Positions 33,203-40,515 of a stretch of 64,000 bases of DNA are shown in pieces (the stretch's first letter is position 1; the number at the start of each line of letters is the position of its first letter). Source of the stretch: Streptomyces sp. (GTDB lineage Bacteria > Actinomycetota > Actinomycetes > Streptomycetales > Streptomycetaceae); assembly GCF_019510245.1 (NCBI RefSeq), contig NZ_JAEKKT010000208.1, positions 1 through 64,000 on the forward strand. The letters run 5' to 3'. The translations under genes and the position numbers were made by a program. The notes under the pieces were generated by a model. That model ran no database searches. It worked only from the letters and a program-made list of their open reading frames with translations, and had not been told where the DNA came from.

Positions 33203-34231
33203 ATGCGGGTCGGAGTACTGACCGGAGGCGGCGACTGCCCCGGGCTCAACGCCGTCATCCGGGGCGTCGTCCGCAAGGGCGTGCAGGAGTACGGCTACGA
33301 CTTCGTCGGCTTCCGGGACGGCTGGCGCGGCCCCCTCGAAGGCGACACCGTCCGCCTCGACATCCCCGCCGTACGCGGCATCCTGCCCCGCGGCGGCACC
33401 ATCCTCGGCTCCTCGCGGACCAATCCGCTCAAGCAGGAGAACGGCATCCGCCGGATCAAGGACAACCTCGCCAAGCTGGAGGTCGACGCGCTGATCGCGA
33501 TCGGCGGCGAGGACACCCTCGGCGTCGCCGCCCGCCTCACCGACGAGTACGGCGTACCCGTCGTCGGCGTGCCGAAGACCATCGACAACGACCTGTCCGC
33601 CACCGACTACACCTTCGGCTTCGACACCGCGGTCGGCATCGCCACCGAGGCCATCGACCGGCTGCACACCACCGCCGAGTCCCACATGCGGGTCCTGGTC
33701 TGCGAGGTGATGGGCCGGCACGCCGGCTGGATCGCCATCCACTCCGGCCTCGCCGGCGGCGCCAACGTCATCCTCATCCCCGAACAGCGCTTCGACGTCG
33801 ACCAGGTGTGCGCCTGGGTCACGTCCCGTTTCAAGGCGTCGTACGCCCCGATCGTGGTCGTCGCCGAGGGCGCCATGCCGAAGGACGGCGAGATGGTCCT
33901 CAAGGACGGGTCGCTGGACTCCTTCGGGCACGTCCGGCTCTCCGGGGTCGGCGAGTGGCTGGCCAAGGAGATCGAGAAGCGCACCGGCAAGGAGGCCCGG
34001 ACCACCGTCCTCGGCCACATCCAGCGCGGCGGCACGCCCAGCGCCTTCGACCGCTGGCTCGCCACCCGATTCGGCCTGCACGCCGTCGACGCCGTCCGGG
34101 ACGGCGACTTCGGCACGATGGTCGCGCTGCGCGGCACCGACATCGTCCGGGTACCGATCGCAGAGGCCACGGCCAAGCTGAAGACCGTCGACCTGAAGCT
34201 GTACGAGGAGGTGGGGGTGTTCTTCGGCTGA
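33203..34231 (+). CDS. pfkA: 6-phosphofructokinase, PPi-dependent type by residue pattern
   Basis: A 342-residue phosphofructokinase A-family enzyme converting fructose 6-phosphate to fructose 1,6-bisphosphate. Family motifs are VLTGGGDCPGLNAVIRG (phosphate donor), PKTIDNDLSATDYTFGFDTA (catalytic Asp), MGRHAGWIA and GHIQRGGTPSAFDR. The phosphate-donor switch position is Asp104 (GGEDTLG) and the following one is Lys125 (VPKTIDND). In the family, Asp at the first and Lys at the second mark pyrophosphate-dependent enzymes such as that of Amycolatopsis methanolica, whereas ATP enzymes have Gly at the first. It follows MacR and a candidate Crp site. The donor needs an enzyme assay. Confidence 0.9.
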   Translation: MRVGVLTGGGDCPGLNAVIRGVVRKGVQEYGYDFVGFRDGWRGPLEGDTVRLDIPAVRGILPRGGTILGSSRTNPLKQENGIRRIKDNLAKLEVDALIAIGGEDTLGVAARLTDEYGVPVVGVPKTIDNDLSATDYTFGFDTAVGIATEAIDRLHTTAESHMRVLVCEVMGRHAGWIAIHSGLAGGANVILIPEQRFDVDQVCAWVTSRFKASYAPIVVVAEGAMPKDGEMVLKDGSLDSFGHVRLSGVGEWLAKEIEKRTGKEARTTVLGHIQRGGTPSAFDRWLATRFGLHAVDAVRDGDFGTMVALRGTDIVRVPIAEATAKLKTVDLKLYEEVGVFFG

Positions 34232-34259
34232 CGGCCGACGACCACCTCTCCCCGCCCCG

Positions 34260-34288
34260 CGCGCCGTCACGGTCACCGTGACGGCGCG
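34260..34288. terminator. Hairpin terminator after phosphofructokinase gene
   Basis: A near-perfect palindrome: CGCGCCGTCAC (34260-34270) pairs with its complement at 34278-34288, with GGTCACC at the tip, 29 bases after the stop. Confidence 0.85.
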
Positions 34289-34312
34289 TAGAGGGGCTAC
34301 GGCAGGACATTC

Positions 34313-34417
34313 AAGGGGCGCTGGGGGTAACCCGGCCGAAGGCTGGGGGAGGAACTGCGCGACCAGCCCCCACGCACCCGCACCCGAAACCAGCCCCCAC
34401 GCACCCGCACCCGAAAC
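34313..34417. repeat. Dispersed repeat copy 6 with a 27-bp tandem duplication
   Basis: AGGGGCGCTGGGGGTAACC, a GGCCGAAGGC stem and GGAGGAACTGCGCGACCAGC correspond to the inverse of copy 4. Within it, a 27-base unit starting ACCAGCCCCCACGCACCCGC occurs twice in perfect tandem (34362-34388 and 34389-34415), running to the trpEG stop codon. It lies between convergent genes. Confidence 0.75.
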
Positions 34418-36283
34418 TCAAGCCCGAACCGTTCCGGTGCCGCGCAGCTGTCCAACCAACTCCCGCACCACGGCGGCCCCGTTCAGCGTGAGGACCGACT
34501 CCGGGTGGAACTGCACCCCCGCAAAACCGGGCCCCCGCACAGCGTGCACCTCCCCGTTCGCCGCCCGGCTCACCTCCACCCCGTGCGCCGCGAGCTCCCG
34601 CGCCGCCTCGTCGTCGCAGCGGGCCACGAAGCTGTTGTAGAAGCCGACCGTCTCCGGCCGCCCGAACAGGTCCACGGTCGTCTGCGCCCCCTGGTAGGGC
34701 ACCTCCTTGCGGACGATGTCCAGTCCCAGCTCCGCCGCGATCAGCTCGTGCCCGAGGCAGACGCCCAGCACCCCGTGCCGGTGCTCCCGGATCACGGTCG
34801 CCGCGAGCTCCCGCAGGAACCGCATCTTCGGATCGTCCAGGTCGGACGGGTCACCGGGCCCCGGGCCGAGCACCACCGGACCCCCGTGCGCGAGCACCGC
34901 CTCCCGCAGTCCCGGCTCGTCGTACCGGCGGACGGTGACGTCGAGCCCGCCGGCCCGCAGCACGTGCGCGAGCATCGCCGTGAACGTGTCCTCGCCGTCC
35001 ACCACGAGCGCGTGCCCGGCCAGTTCGCCGGTCCGCTCCTGCATCCGCAGCCAGAACGGCGCCAGGGAGGCCCGCCGCCCGTCCAGCGCGGCCCGCACCC
35101 GGGGATCGTCGGCCAGCCGCGGCCCGGTCCGCTCGGCGCGCGGCCGGCCCGGCCGTACCCCGAGGGCCGCCAGCACGCCCGCCGCCTTGGCGTGCGTCTC
35201 GGCGACCTCGCCCGCCGGATCCGAGCCGCGCACCAGGGTGGCGCCGACGGGAACCCGCAGCCGGCCGTCCCCGTCGATGTCCGCGGTGCGGATCAGGATG
35301 GGGGAGTCCAGGGTCTGGGCACCGCCGGAGTCACGGCCCAGCAGGGCCAGCGCCCCGGCGTAGTAGCCCCGCCCCCCGGCCTCGTGCCGTTCGATCACCC
35401 GGCAGGCGTTCTGCACCGGTGACCCGGTGACGGTCGCCGCGAACATGGTCTCCTTCAGGACCTCCCGCACGTCCAGCGAGGACCGGCCCCGCAGCTCGTA
35501 CTCGGTGTGCGCGAGGTGCGCCATCTCCTTCAGCCGCGGCCCGACGACCACACCGCCCATGTCGCCCACCGTGCACATCATCTTGAGCTCCTCGTCGACG
35601 ACCATCGACAGCTCCTCGATCTCCTTGCCGTCGGCGAGGAAGCCGAGCAGGTGCTCGGGGGTGGGGCCCTCGGCGGGATAGCGGTACGTGCCGCTGATCG
35701 GGTTCATGACCACCGTGCCGCCGGACATCCGCACGTGCACCTCGGGGCTGGCGCCGACCAGCGTCCGGTCCCCGGTGTGCACCACGAACGTCCAGTACGC
35801 GCCCCGCTCGCCCTCGAGGAGGCGCCGGAACAGGGCCAGCGCGTCGGCGCGCCCGAAGCCCGGGATCTCGCCCTCGTACGTCCGGCGGATCACGAAGTTC
35901 GCGCCCTCGCCCCGGCCGATCTCCTCGTCCAGCACCCGGCCGACGGTCTCCGCGTACGCGTCGTCGTCGACGTCGAAGGCGCCGGACTCGACGCGGACGT
36001 CGTGGGCGGGGAGGGCGGCGAGGGCCTCCTCGAGTGGAATGTGACCTACCACCGCCGGGGTCAGGACCAGCAGCGGTGTCCCGTCGTCCCGGACGTCGAA
36101 CCCCCGCTCCCGGATCTGCCGGTACGGGATCAGGGCCAGCCCTTCCTCGGGCAGGTCGGCGAGCCGGTCACGGGCGGTGACCGGGCCGACCAGGACCTCC
36201 ACCGTGTTCTCGTCGTGGCCGGGGGTGCGACGGCGCAGCAGGGCGAAAGGGCGGTCGTCCTGGAGCAGCTGGGTCAGGTTCAT
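34418..36283 (-). CDS. trpE: Anthranilate synthase, fused components I and II
   Basis: A 621-residue TrpE-TrpG fusion that makes anthranilate from chorismate and glutamine, the first committed step to tryptophan. The chorismate-binding part (residues about 1-415) shows LLEGERGAYWTFVVHTGDRTLVGASPE-like family sequence and the catalytic region FAATVTGSPVQNACRVIE. The C-terminal glutamine amidotransferase has nucleophile Cys in GVCLGHELIAAELG and His-x-Glu in QFHPESVL. ATG 36283 follows the leader and attenuator. Synthesis is controlled by the WWW leader peptide upstream. A similar fusion is used in phenazine pathways, but the trp leader argues for primary tryptophan synthesis. Confidence 0.95.
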   Translation of the reverse strand: MNLTQLLQDDRPFALLRRRTPGHDENTVEVLVGPVTARDRLADLPEEGLALIPYRQIRERGFDVRDDGTPLLVLTPAVVGHIPLEEALAALPAHDVRVESGAFDVDDDAYAETVGRVLDEEIGRGEGANFVIRRTYEGEIPGFGRADALALFRRLLEGERGAYWTFVVHTGDRTLVGASPEVHVRMSGGTVVMNPISGTYRYPAEGPTPEHLLGFLADGKEIEELSMVVDEELKMMCTVGDMGGVVVGPRLKEMAHLAHTEYELRGRSSLDVREVLKETMFAATVTGSPVQNACRVIERHEAGGRGYYAGALALLGRDSGGAQTLDSPILIRTADIDGDGRLRVPVGATLVRGSDPAGEVAETHAKAAGVLAALGVRPGRPRAERTGPRLADDPRVRAALDGRRASLAPFWLRMQERTGELAGHALVVDGEDTFTAMLAHVLRAGGLDVTVRRYDEPGLREAVLAHGGPVVLGPGPGDPSDLDDPKMRFLRELAATVIREHRHGVLGVCLGHELIAAELGLDIVRKEVPYQGAQTTVDLFGRPETVGFYNSFVARCDDEAARELAAHGVEVSRAANGEVHAVRGPGFAGVQFHPESVLTLNGAAVVRELVGQLRGTGTVRA

Positions 36284-36344
36284 GGTTCCTCTGCGGTCCT
36301 GTGTCGGGTGGGACAGGCGGGAGAGGAACGGCCCCGGGAAACGC

Positions 36345-36372
36345 CGAAGGCCGCCCCTCCGGGCGGCCTTCG
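36345..36372 (-). terminator. trp attenuator terminator
   Basis: On the minus strand a 12-bp GC-rich stem (CGAAGGCCGCCC with its complement, 4-nt loop) lies 21 bases after the leader-peptide stop and about 60 bases before the trpE start. It is followed by GGCGTTTCCC. This is the terminator arm of the attenuator. Confidence 0.92.
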
Positions 36373-36393
36373 CGAAGTCTTGCGTACGCGCAG

Positions 36394-36450
36394 TCAGTGG
36401 GCCGCCGGAGAAGCGGTCCACCACCAGTTCTGGGTCGAATGCGCGAACAT
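36394..36450 (-). CDS. trpL: trp operon leader peptide
   Basis: An 18-residue peptide, MFAHSTQNWWWTASPAAH, with three consecutive tryptophan codons (TGG TGG TGG). It is placed directly before the attenuator hairpin of trpE. Ribosome stalling at these codons when charged tRNA-Trp is scarce should prevent terminator formation and let trpE be transcribed. The same leader type is known upstream of trpE in Streptomyces. Confidence 0.95.
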   Translation of the reverse strand: MFAHSTQNWWWTASPAAH

Positions 36451-36526
36451 GCGGAAAAGCCTACCCCACCGCGCCCCCTGTCCACAGGACAATCGCAGCG
36501 TCTCACCAGTCGAGCCGGAGGAAAAT

Positions 36527-37909
36527 ATGGCGACACGACCCCGTAATGTTTACGAGGTGACCGTGAACGCTAAGACCAGCCTCGGCGCTGGCAACACCTG
36601 GCGAAACCTGCCCGCGGCGCAGCAGCCCGAGTACCCCGACCCCGAGGCTCTGCGCACAGTGGTCGCGGAGCTGGAGTCGTATCCGCCGCTCGTCTTCGCG
36701 GGCGAGTGCGACCAGCTGCGCGCCCGGATGGCGGCCGTCGCCAAGGGCGAGGCGTTCCTGCTCCAGGGCGGCGACTGCGCCGAGGCCTTCGACGCGGTGT
36801 CCGCCGACCACATCCGCAACAAGCTCAAGACCCTCCTCCAGATGGGTGCCGTGCTGACGTACGCCGCGTCGGTGCCCGTGGTGAAGGTGGGGCGGATCGC
36901 CGGCCAGTACAGCAAGCCGCGCTCCAAGCCGACCGAGACCCGCGACGGCGTGACGCTGCCGACCTACCGCGGCGACTCCGTCAACGGCTTCGACTTCAAC
37001 GAGGCGGCCCGGATCCCGGACCCCGAGCGGCTGAAGCGGATGTACAACGCGTCGGCCTCCACGCTCAACCTCGTGCGCGCCTTCACCACCGGCGGTTACG
37101 CGGACCTGCGCCAGGTGCACGCCTGGAACCAGGACTTCGTGAAGTCCTCCCCGTCCGGCCAGCGCTACGAGCAGCTCGCCCGCGAGATCGACAACGCGCT
37201 GAACTTCATGCGGGCCTGCGGCGCGGAGCCGGAGGAGTTCAAGACGGTCGAGTTCTTCTCCTCGCACGAGGCGCTGCTGCTGGACTACGAGTCCGCCCTG
37301 ACCAGGGTCGACTCGCGCACCGGCAAGCTGTACGACGTCTCCGCGCACATGGTGTGGATCGGTGAGCGCACCCGGCAGCTGGACGGGGCGCACATCGAGT
37401 TCGCCTCGAGGATCCGCAACCCGATCGGTCTCAAGCTCGGCCCGACGACGACCGCCGAGGACGCGCTCAGGTACATCGACCGCCTCGACCCGGACCGCGA
37501 GCCGGGCCGGCTGACCTTCGTCGTCCGGATGGGCGCGGACAAGGTCCGCGACAAGCTCCCCGAGCTGGTCGAGAAGGTCACCGCCTCGGGCGCCACCGTG
37601 GCCTGGGTGACCGACCCGATGCACGGCAACACCTTCGAGGCGGCCTCCGGTCACAAGACCCGGCGCTTCGACGACGTGCTCGACGAGGTCAAGGGCTTCT
37701 TCGAGGTCCACAAGACCCTCGGCACCCACCCCGGCGGCATCCACGTCGAGCTCACCGGTGACGACGTCACCGAGTGCGTGGGCGGCGGCGACGAGATCTT
37801 CGTCGACGACCTGCACCAGCGCTACGAGACGGCCTGCGACCCGCGGCTGAACCGCAGCCAGTCCCTGGACCTGGCGTTCCTCGTCGCGGAGATGTACCGG
37901 GACCAGTAG
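36527..37909 (+). CDS. aroH: Class II 3-deoxy-7-phosphoheptulonate synthase (DAHP synthase)
   Basis: A 460-residue enzyme joining phosphoenolpyruvate and erythrose 4-phosphate at the start of the shikimate pathway. Plant-type (class II) features include the LLQGGDCAEAFD, KVGRIAGQYSKPRS, GDSVNGFDF and HPGGIHVELTGDDVTECVGG motifs; metal ligands are Cys (GGDCAE), His, Glu and Asp. ATG 36527 is favoured because GGAGG lies 5 bases upstream; the commonly annotated GTG at 36557 (MTVNAKTS) would give 450 residues. It diverges from trpEG, so the two ends of the aromatic pathway share one intergenic region. Confidence 0.93.
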   Translation: MATRPRNVYEVTVNAKTSLGAGNTWRNLPAAQQPEYPDPEALRTVVAELESYPPLVFAGECDQLRARMAAVAKGEAFLLQGGDCAEAFDAVSADHIRNKLKTLLQMGAVLTYAASVPVVKVGRIAGQYSKPRSKPTETRDGVTLPTYRGDSVNGFDFNEAARIPDPERLKRMYNASASTLNLVRAFTTGGYADLRQVHAWNQDFVKSSPSGQRYEQLAREIDNALNFMRACGAEPEEFKTVEFFSSHEALLLDYESALTRVDSRTGKLYDVSAHMVWIGERTRQLDGAHIEFASRIRNPIGLKLGPTTTAEDALRYIDRLDPDREPGRLTFVVRMGADKVRDKLPELVEKVTASGATVAWVTDPMHGNTFEAASGHKTRRFDDVLDEVKGFFEVHKTLGTHPGGIHVELTGDDVTECVGGGDEIFVDDLHQRYETACDPRLNRSQSLDLAFLVAEMYRDQ

Positions 37910-37927
37910 GGTTCCCGGCAGTGCTCT

Positions 37928-37957
37928 GGGGCGCGGATCACACGGGATCCGCGCCCC
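37928..37957 (+). terminator. Hairpin terminator after DAHP synthase
   Basis: GGGGCGCGGATC (37928-37939) pairs perfectly with GATCCGCGCCCC (37946-37957), loop ACACGG, 18 bases after the stop. Confidence 0.92.
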
Positions 37958-37991
37958 TCGCACTTTTGCACTCCCCGAGGGATGGGTAAGG

Positions 37992-38010
37992 TTAGGTTTG
38001 CCTCACCGGA
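37992..38010. promoter_or_regulatory. Iron box (DmdR/IdeR-type operator) upstream of bfd
   Basis: TTAGGTTTGCCTCACCGGA matches the iron-box pattern TTAGGTTAGGCTCACCTAA at 15 of 19 positions. It lies 48 bases before bfd. The iron-loaded repressor should switch bfd off and iron limitation should induce it, consistent with release of stored iron. Confidence 0.75.
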
Positions 38011-38057
38011 AACGGGATGGCAGTGAAGAGACCCCATTCCGGCGGGAGGTGATCCGT

Positions 38058-38282
38058 GTGTACGTCTGCAGTTGTTTCGGGGTGACCGAGGCGCAGGTCA
38101 AGCGGCACGCGGAGGACGGTGCCTGCACCCCCCGCCAGATAGCGTCGGCCTGCAAGGCGGGCACGGACTGCGGTTCGTGCGTCCGCCGCATCCAGGCGAT
38201 CCTCGGCCGCGGCGCCTGCCCGCGCCGCGAGCTGGCGGAACGGGGCAGGCCGGTGCTCTCCGAACTGGATGAGGCGGCCTAG
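38058..38282 (+). CDS. bfd: Bacterioferritin-associated ferredoxin
   Basis: A 74-residue 2Fe-2S protein that reduces bacterioferritin to mobilise iron. The four cluster cysteines are in CSCFGVTE near the N terminus and CKAGTDCGSC in the middle, with the usual BFD spacing. GTG 38058 is preceded by GGGAGGTGAT at a good distance; the open frame upstream of it contains the iron box and is not coding. It faces bfr, whose stop is only two bases away, so the two convergent genes form a functional pair under different control. Confidence 0.95.
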   Translation: MYVCSCFGVTEAQVKRHAEDGACTPRQIASACKAGTDCGSCVRRIQAILGRGACPRRELAERGRPVLSELDEAA

Positions 38283-38284
38283 CC

Positions 38285-38767
38285 TCAGCTGCTCTCCGGC
38301 TGCTCGATGATCTGCGAGAGGTAGAGCGCCTCGCCGAGCTTCTCCAGCAGTTCCAGCTGGGTGTCGAGGTAGTCGATGTGGTGCTCCTCGTCCGCCAGGA
38401 TGTCCTCGAAGATGTTCGCGGACGTGACGTCGCCCTTCTCCCGCATCATCTTGATCCCGCGCTTGAGGCGGTCGATCGCCTCCACCTCGATCCGCCGGTC
38501 GGCCTCGAACATCTCCTTGACGGTCTGCCCCACGCGGACGTGGAAAAGCCGCTGGTAGTTGGGCAGCCCCTCCAGGAACAGGATCCGGTCGGTGAGCACC
38601 TCGGCGTGCTTCATCTCGTCGAACGACTCGTGCCGGGTGTACTTCGCGAGCTTGTACCAGCCGAAGTTCTCCTGCATCTTCGCGTGCAGGAAGTACTGGT
38701 TGATCGCGGTGAGCTCACCGGTGAGCTGCTCGTTGAGGAATTCGATGACCTCGGGGTCGCCCTGCAT
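38285..38767 (-). CDS. bfr: Bacterioferritin
   Basis: A 160-residue iron-storage subunit that forms a 24-mer with ferroxidase centres and heme between subunits. Ligand pattern is seen as LNEQLTGELTAINQYFLH (first Glu), HESFDEMKHAEVL (Glu, His and the heme-ligand Met) and ILADEEHHIDYLDTQ (Glu, His). ATG 38767 follows GAAGGAG. The 182-base region upstream, shared with the molybdoprotein gene, carries a cluster of TAAGTGC inverted repeats that may control it. Confidence 0.96.
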   Translation of the reverse strand: MQGDPEVIEFLNEQLTGELTAINQYFLHAKMQENFGWYKLAKYTRHESFDEMKHAEVLTDRILFLEGLPNYQRLFHVRVGQTVKEMFEADRRIEVEAIDRLKRGIKMMREKGDVTSANIFEDILADEEHHIDYLDTQLELLEKLGEALYLSQIIEQPESS

Positions 38768-38836
38768 CGCAGAGGCTCCTTCCACGGGCTGGGGTGTTTG
38801 CGGCGCATGATTGCACCGGCACAGAAGATCGTCCAG

Positions 38837-38862
38837 TAAGTGCGCACTTAGCACGTAAGTGC
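38837..38862. promoter_or_regulatory. Clustered inverted repeats (TAAGTGC) between bfr and molybdoprotein
   Basis: The 14-bp perfect palindrome TAAGTGCGCACTTA (38837-38850) is followed after five bases by another TAAGTGC (38856-38862), so GCACTTA and TAAGTGC also form a 7-bp pair. A weaker CGTAAGTTG lies at 38871. It lies about 70 bases upstream of bfr and about 90 upstream of the plus-strand gene. The regulator is not identified. Confidence 0.6.
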
Positions 38863-38949
38863 ATGACTGGCGTAAGTTGACCGATTTGTCGATCTCCGGA
38901 GGGTCTGCCTGGTCAGATGCACTGCCCGTGGTCTGTCAGGATGGAAGGC

Positions 38950-39582
38950 ATGGGTCATCCGGTGGAGCGCGCGTCTCGGGAAACCGCGGGAGCCGCGCTT
39001 CCGCCGGGACAGCGACTGCAGCGCGGCTGGCCGGTCACGCACTACGGCCCGGTGCCCAGGTTCCGGCCCGAGCGCTGGGAGTTCCGGGTCTTCGGCGCCA
39101 CCGCCGACGCGGGCACGCATGTCTGGAACCACGAGCAGTTCACGGCCCTGCCGTACACCACCGTGGTCGCCGACCTGCACTGCGTGACGAAGTTCAGCAT
39201 GCTCGGCGCGGAGTGGGGCGGGATCCCGGCGCGGACCGTCCTGGAGATCGCGCCGCCCGCTCCCGAGGTCACCCATGTGATGGTCTGGGCGGAGTACGGC
39301 TTCAGCTCCAACCTGCGCCTCGCGGACTTCGCCGCCGAGGGCACCCTCTTCGCCACCCACAAGGACGGTGAACTCCTCACCGCCGAACACGGCTTCCCGG
39401 TCCGCCTGGTCGTCCCCCACCTGTACGCCTGGAAGGGCCCCAAGTGGGTCCGCGGCGTCGAGTACATGACCGCCGACCGCCGCGGCTTCTGGGAGGAGCG
39501 CGGCTACCACAATATCGGCGACCCCTGGAAGGAACAGCGCTACTCCTACCAGGAGGCACCGGGGGACGGCCCGGAACTCTGA
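38950..39582 (+). CDS. Sulfite oxidase-like molybdopterin oxidoreductase
   Basis: A 210-residue soluble protein with the oxidoreductase molybdopterin-binding domain of the sulfite oxidase/YedY group. The molybdenum-ligating Cys is in VADLHCVTKFS; MVWAEYGFSSNLRLADF and FPVRLVVPHLYAWKGPKWV are family segments. There is no signal peptide and no heme domain, so it is a minimal cytosolic version. Start ATG 38950 (MGHPVERAS); an ATG at 38941 is possible. It diverges from bfr; substrate unknown. Confidence 0.88.
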   Translation: MGHPVERASRETAGAALPPGQRLQRGWPVTHYGPVPRFRPERWEFRVFGATADAGTHVWNHEQFTALPYTTVVADLHCVTKFSMLGAEWGGIPARTVLEIAPPAPEVTHVMVWAEYGFSSNLRLADFAAEGTLFATHKDGELLTAEHGFPVRLVVPHLYAWKGPKWVRGVEYMTADRRGFWEERGYHNIGDPWKEQRYSYQEAPGDGPEL

Positions 39583-39602
39583 GCCGCCGGTGACGGGCCG
39601 GC

Positions 39603-40481
39603 TCAGTCCTCCCGGAGCCGCTTGAGGCGCTCGACGTCGGCCGCGTGCCCCTCCTTGCCCCCTGGCGTCTCGATGACCAGCGGTACGCCCGCGGTCGCAG
39701 GGTGGGTCATCAGCGCGCGGAACGCGTCCTCGCCGATGTGGCCGGCACCGATGTTCTCGTGCCGGTCCTTGTGCGCGCCCACCACGTCCTTGGAGTCGTT
39801 GGCGTGGATCAGCTTCAGCCGCCCCTCGCCGACGGCCGACACGAGCAGGTCCAGCGTCCGGTGCATCCCGCCCGGCCCGGTCAGGTCGTGCCCGGCGGCG
39901 AAGATGTGACAGGTGTCCAGGCAGACACCCAGCTTCGGATGGGCGTCCAGCGCCTCGAAGTACGGTCCGAAGTCCCAGGTCCGCGAGCAGAGCGAGGCAC
40001 CCTGACCGGCGGTGGACTCCAGGAGCAGGAACGGGTCGTCGTCGTGGGTCAGCTCGTCGAGCAGCGGCAGCAGACGCGCCCGTACCTGCTTCAGCGCGAC
40101 GTCCCGGGCCCGGCCTCCGGTCGCGCTCCCGGTGTGCACGACCACTCCGAGCGCCCCGATCTCCCGGCCGCGCCGCAGCGAGTGCCGCAGCGACTCCACC
40201 GACCGCTCCACGGTCGCCTCGGTGTGCGAGCCGAAGTTGATCAGGTACGGGGCGTGCACGTACGCCGGGATCGACTCCTCCGCGCAGGCCGCGCGGAACG
40301 CCTCGTCCTGCTTCGGGCTGCCCGCCGGGGTGGCCCAGCCGCGCGGGTTGGCGACGAAGACCTGCACGGTCTCGGCCTTCAGCTCACGGGCGTACGACAG
40401 CCCCACGGAATGCAGGCCGCCGGCCACCGGGACGTGGCCGCCGACGGGGTTGCGGGCGGGACCTGACTGCTGACTCTTCAC
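39603..40481 (-). CDS. nfo: Deoxyribonuclease IV (endonuclease IV)
   Basis: A 292-residue AP endonuclease of the Nfo family that nicks DNA 5' to abasic sites during base-excision repair. Zinc-ligand motifs are visible: VHAPYLINFGS, LLLESTAGQG, GVCLDTCHIFAAGHD, IHANDSKD and HENIGAGHIG. The start is GTG 40481. It is convergent with the molybdoprotein gene and lies just downstream of the PASTA kinase in the same direction (34-base gap). Confidence 0.95.
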   Translation of the reverse strand: MKSQQSGPARNPVGGHVPVAGGLHSVGLSYARELKAETVQVFVANPRGWATPAGSPKQDEAFRAACAEESIPAYVHAPYLINFGSHTEATVERSVESLRHSLRRGREIGALGVVVHTGSATGGRARDVALKQVRARLLPLLDELTHDDDPFLLLESTAGQGASLCSRTWDFGPYFEALDAHPKLGVCLDTCHIFAAGHDLTGPGGMHRTLDLLVSAVGEGRLKLIHANDSKDVVGAHKDRHENIGAGHIGEDAFRALMTHPATAGVPLVIETPGGKEGHAADVERLKRLRED

Positions 40482-40515
40482 CCGTCAAGGGTGTCACGGC
40501 GCGCGTCGCACCCGG

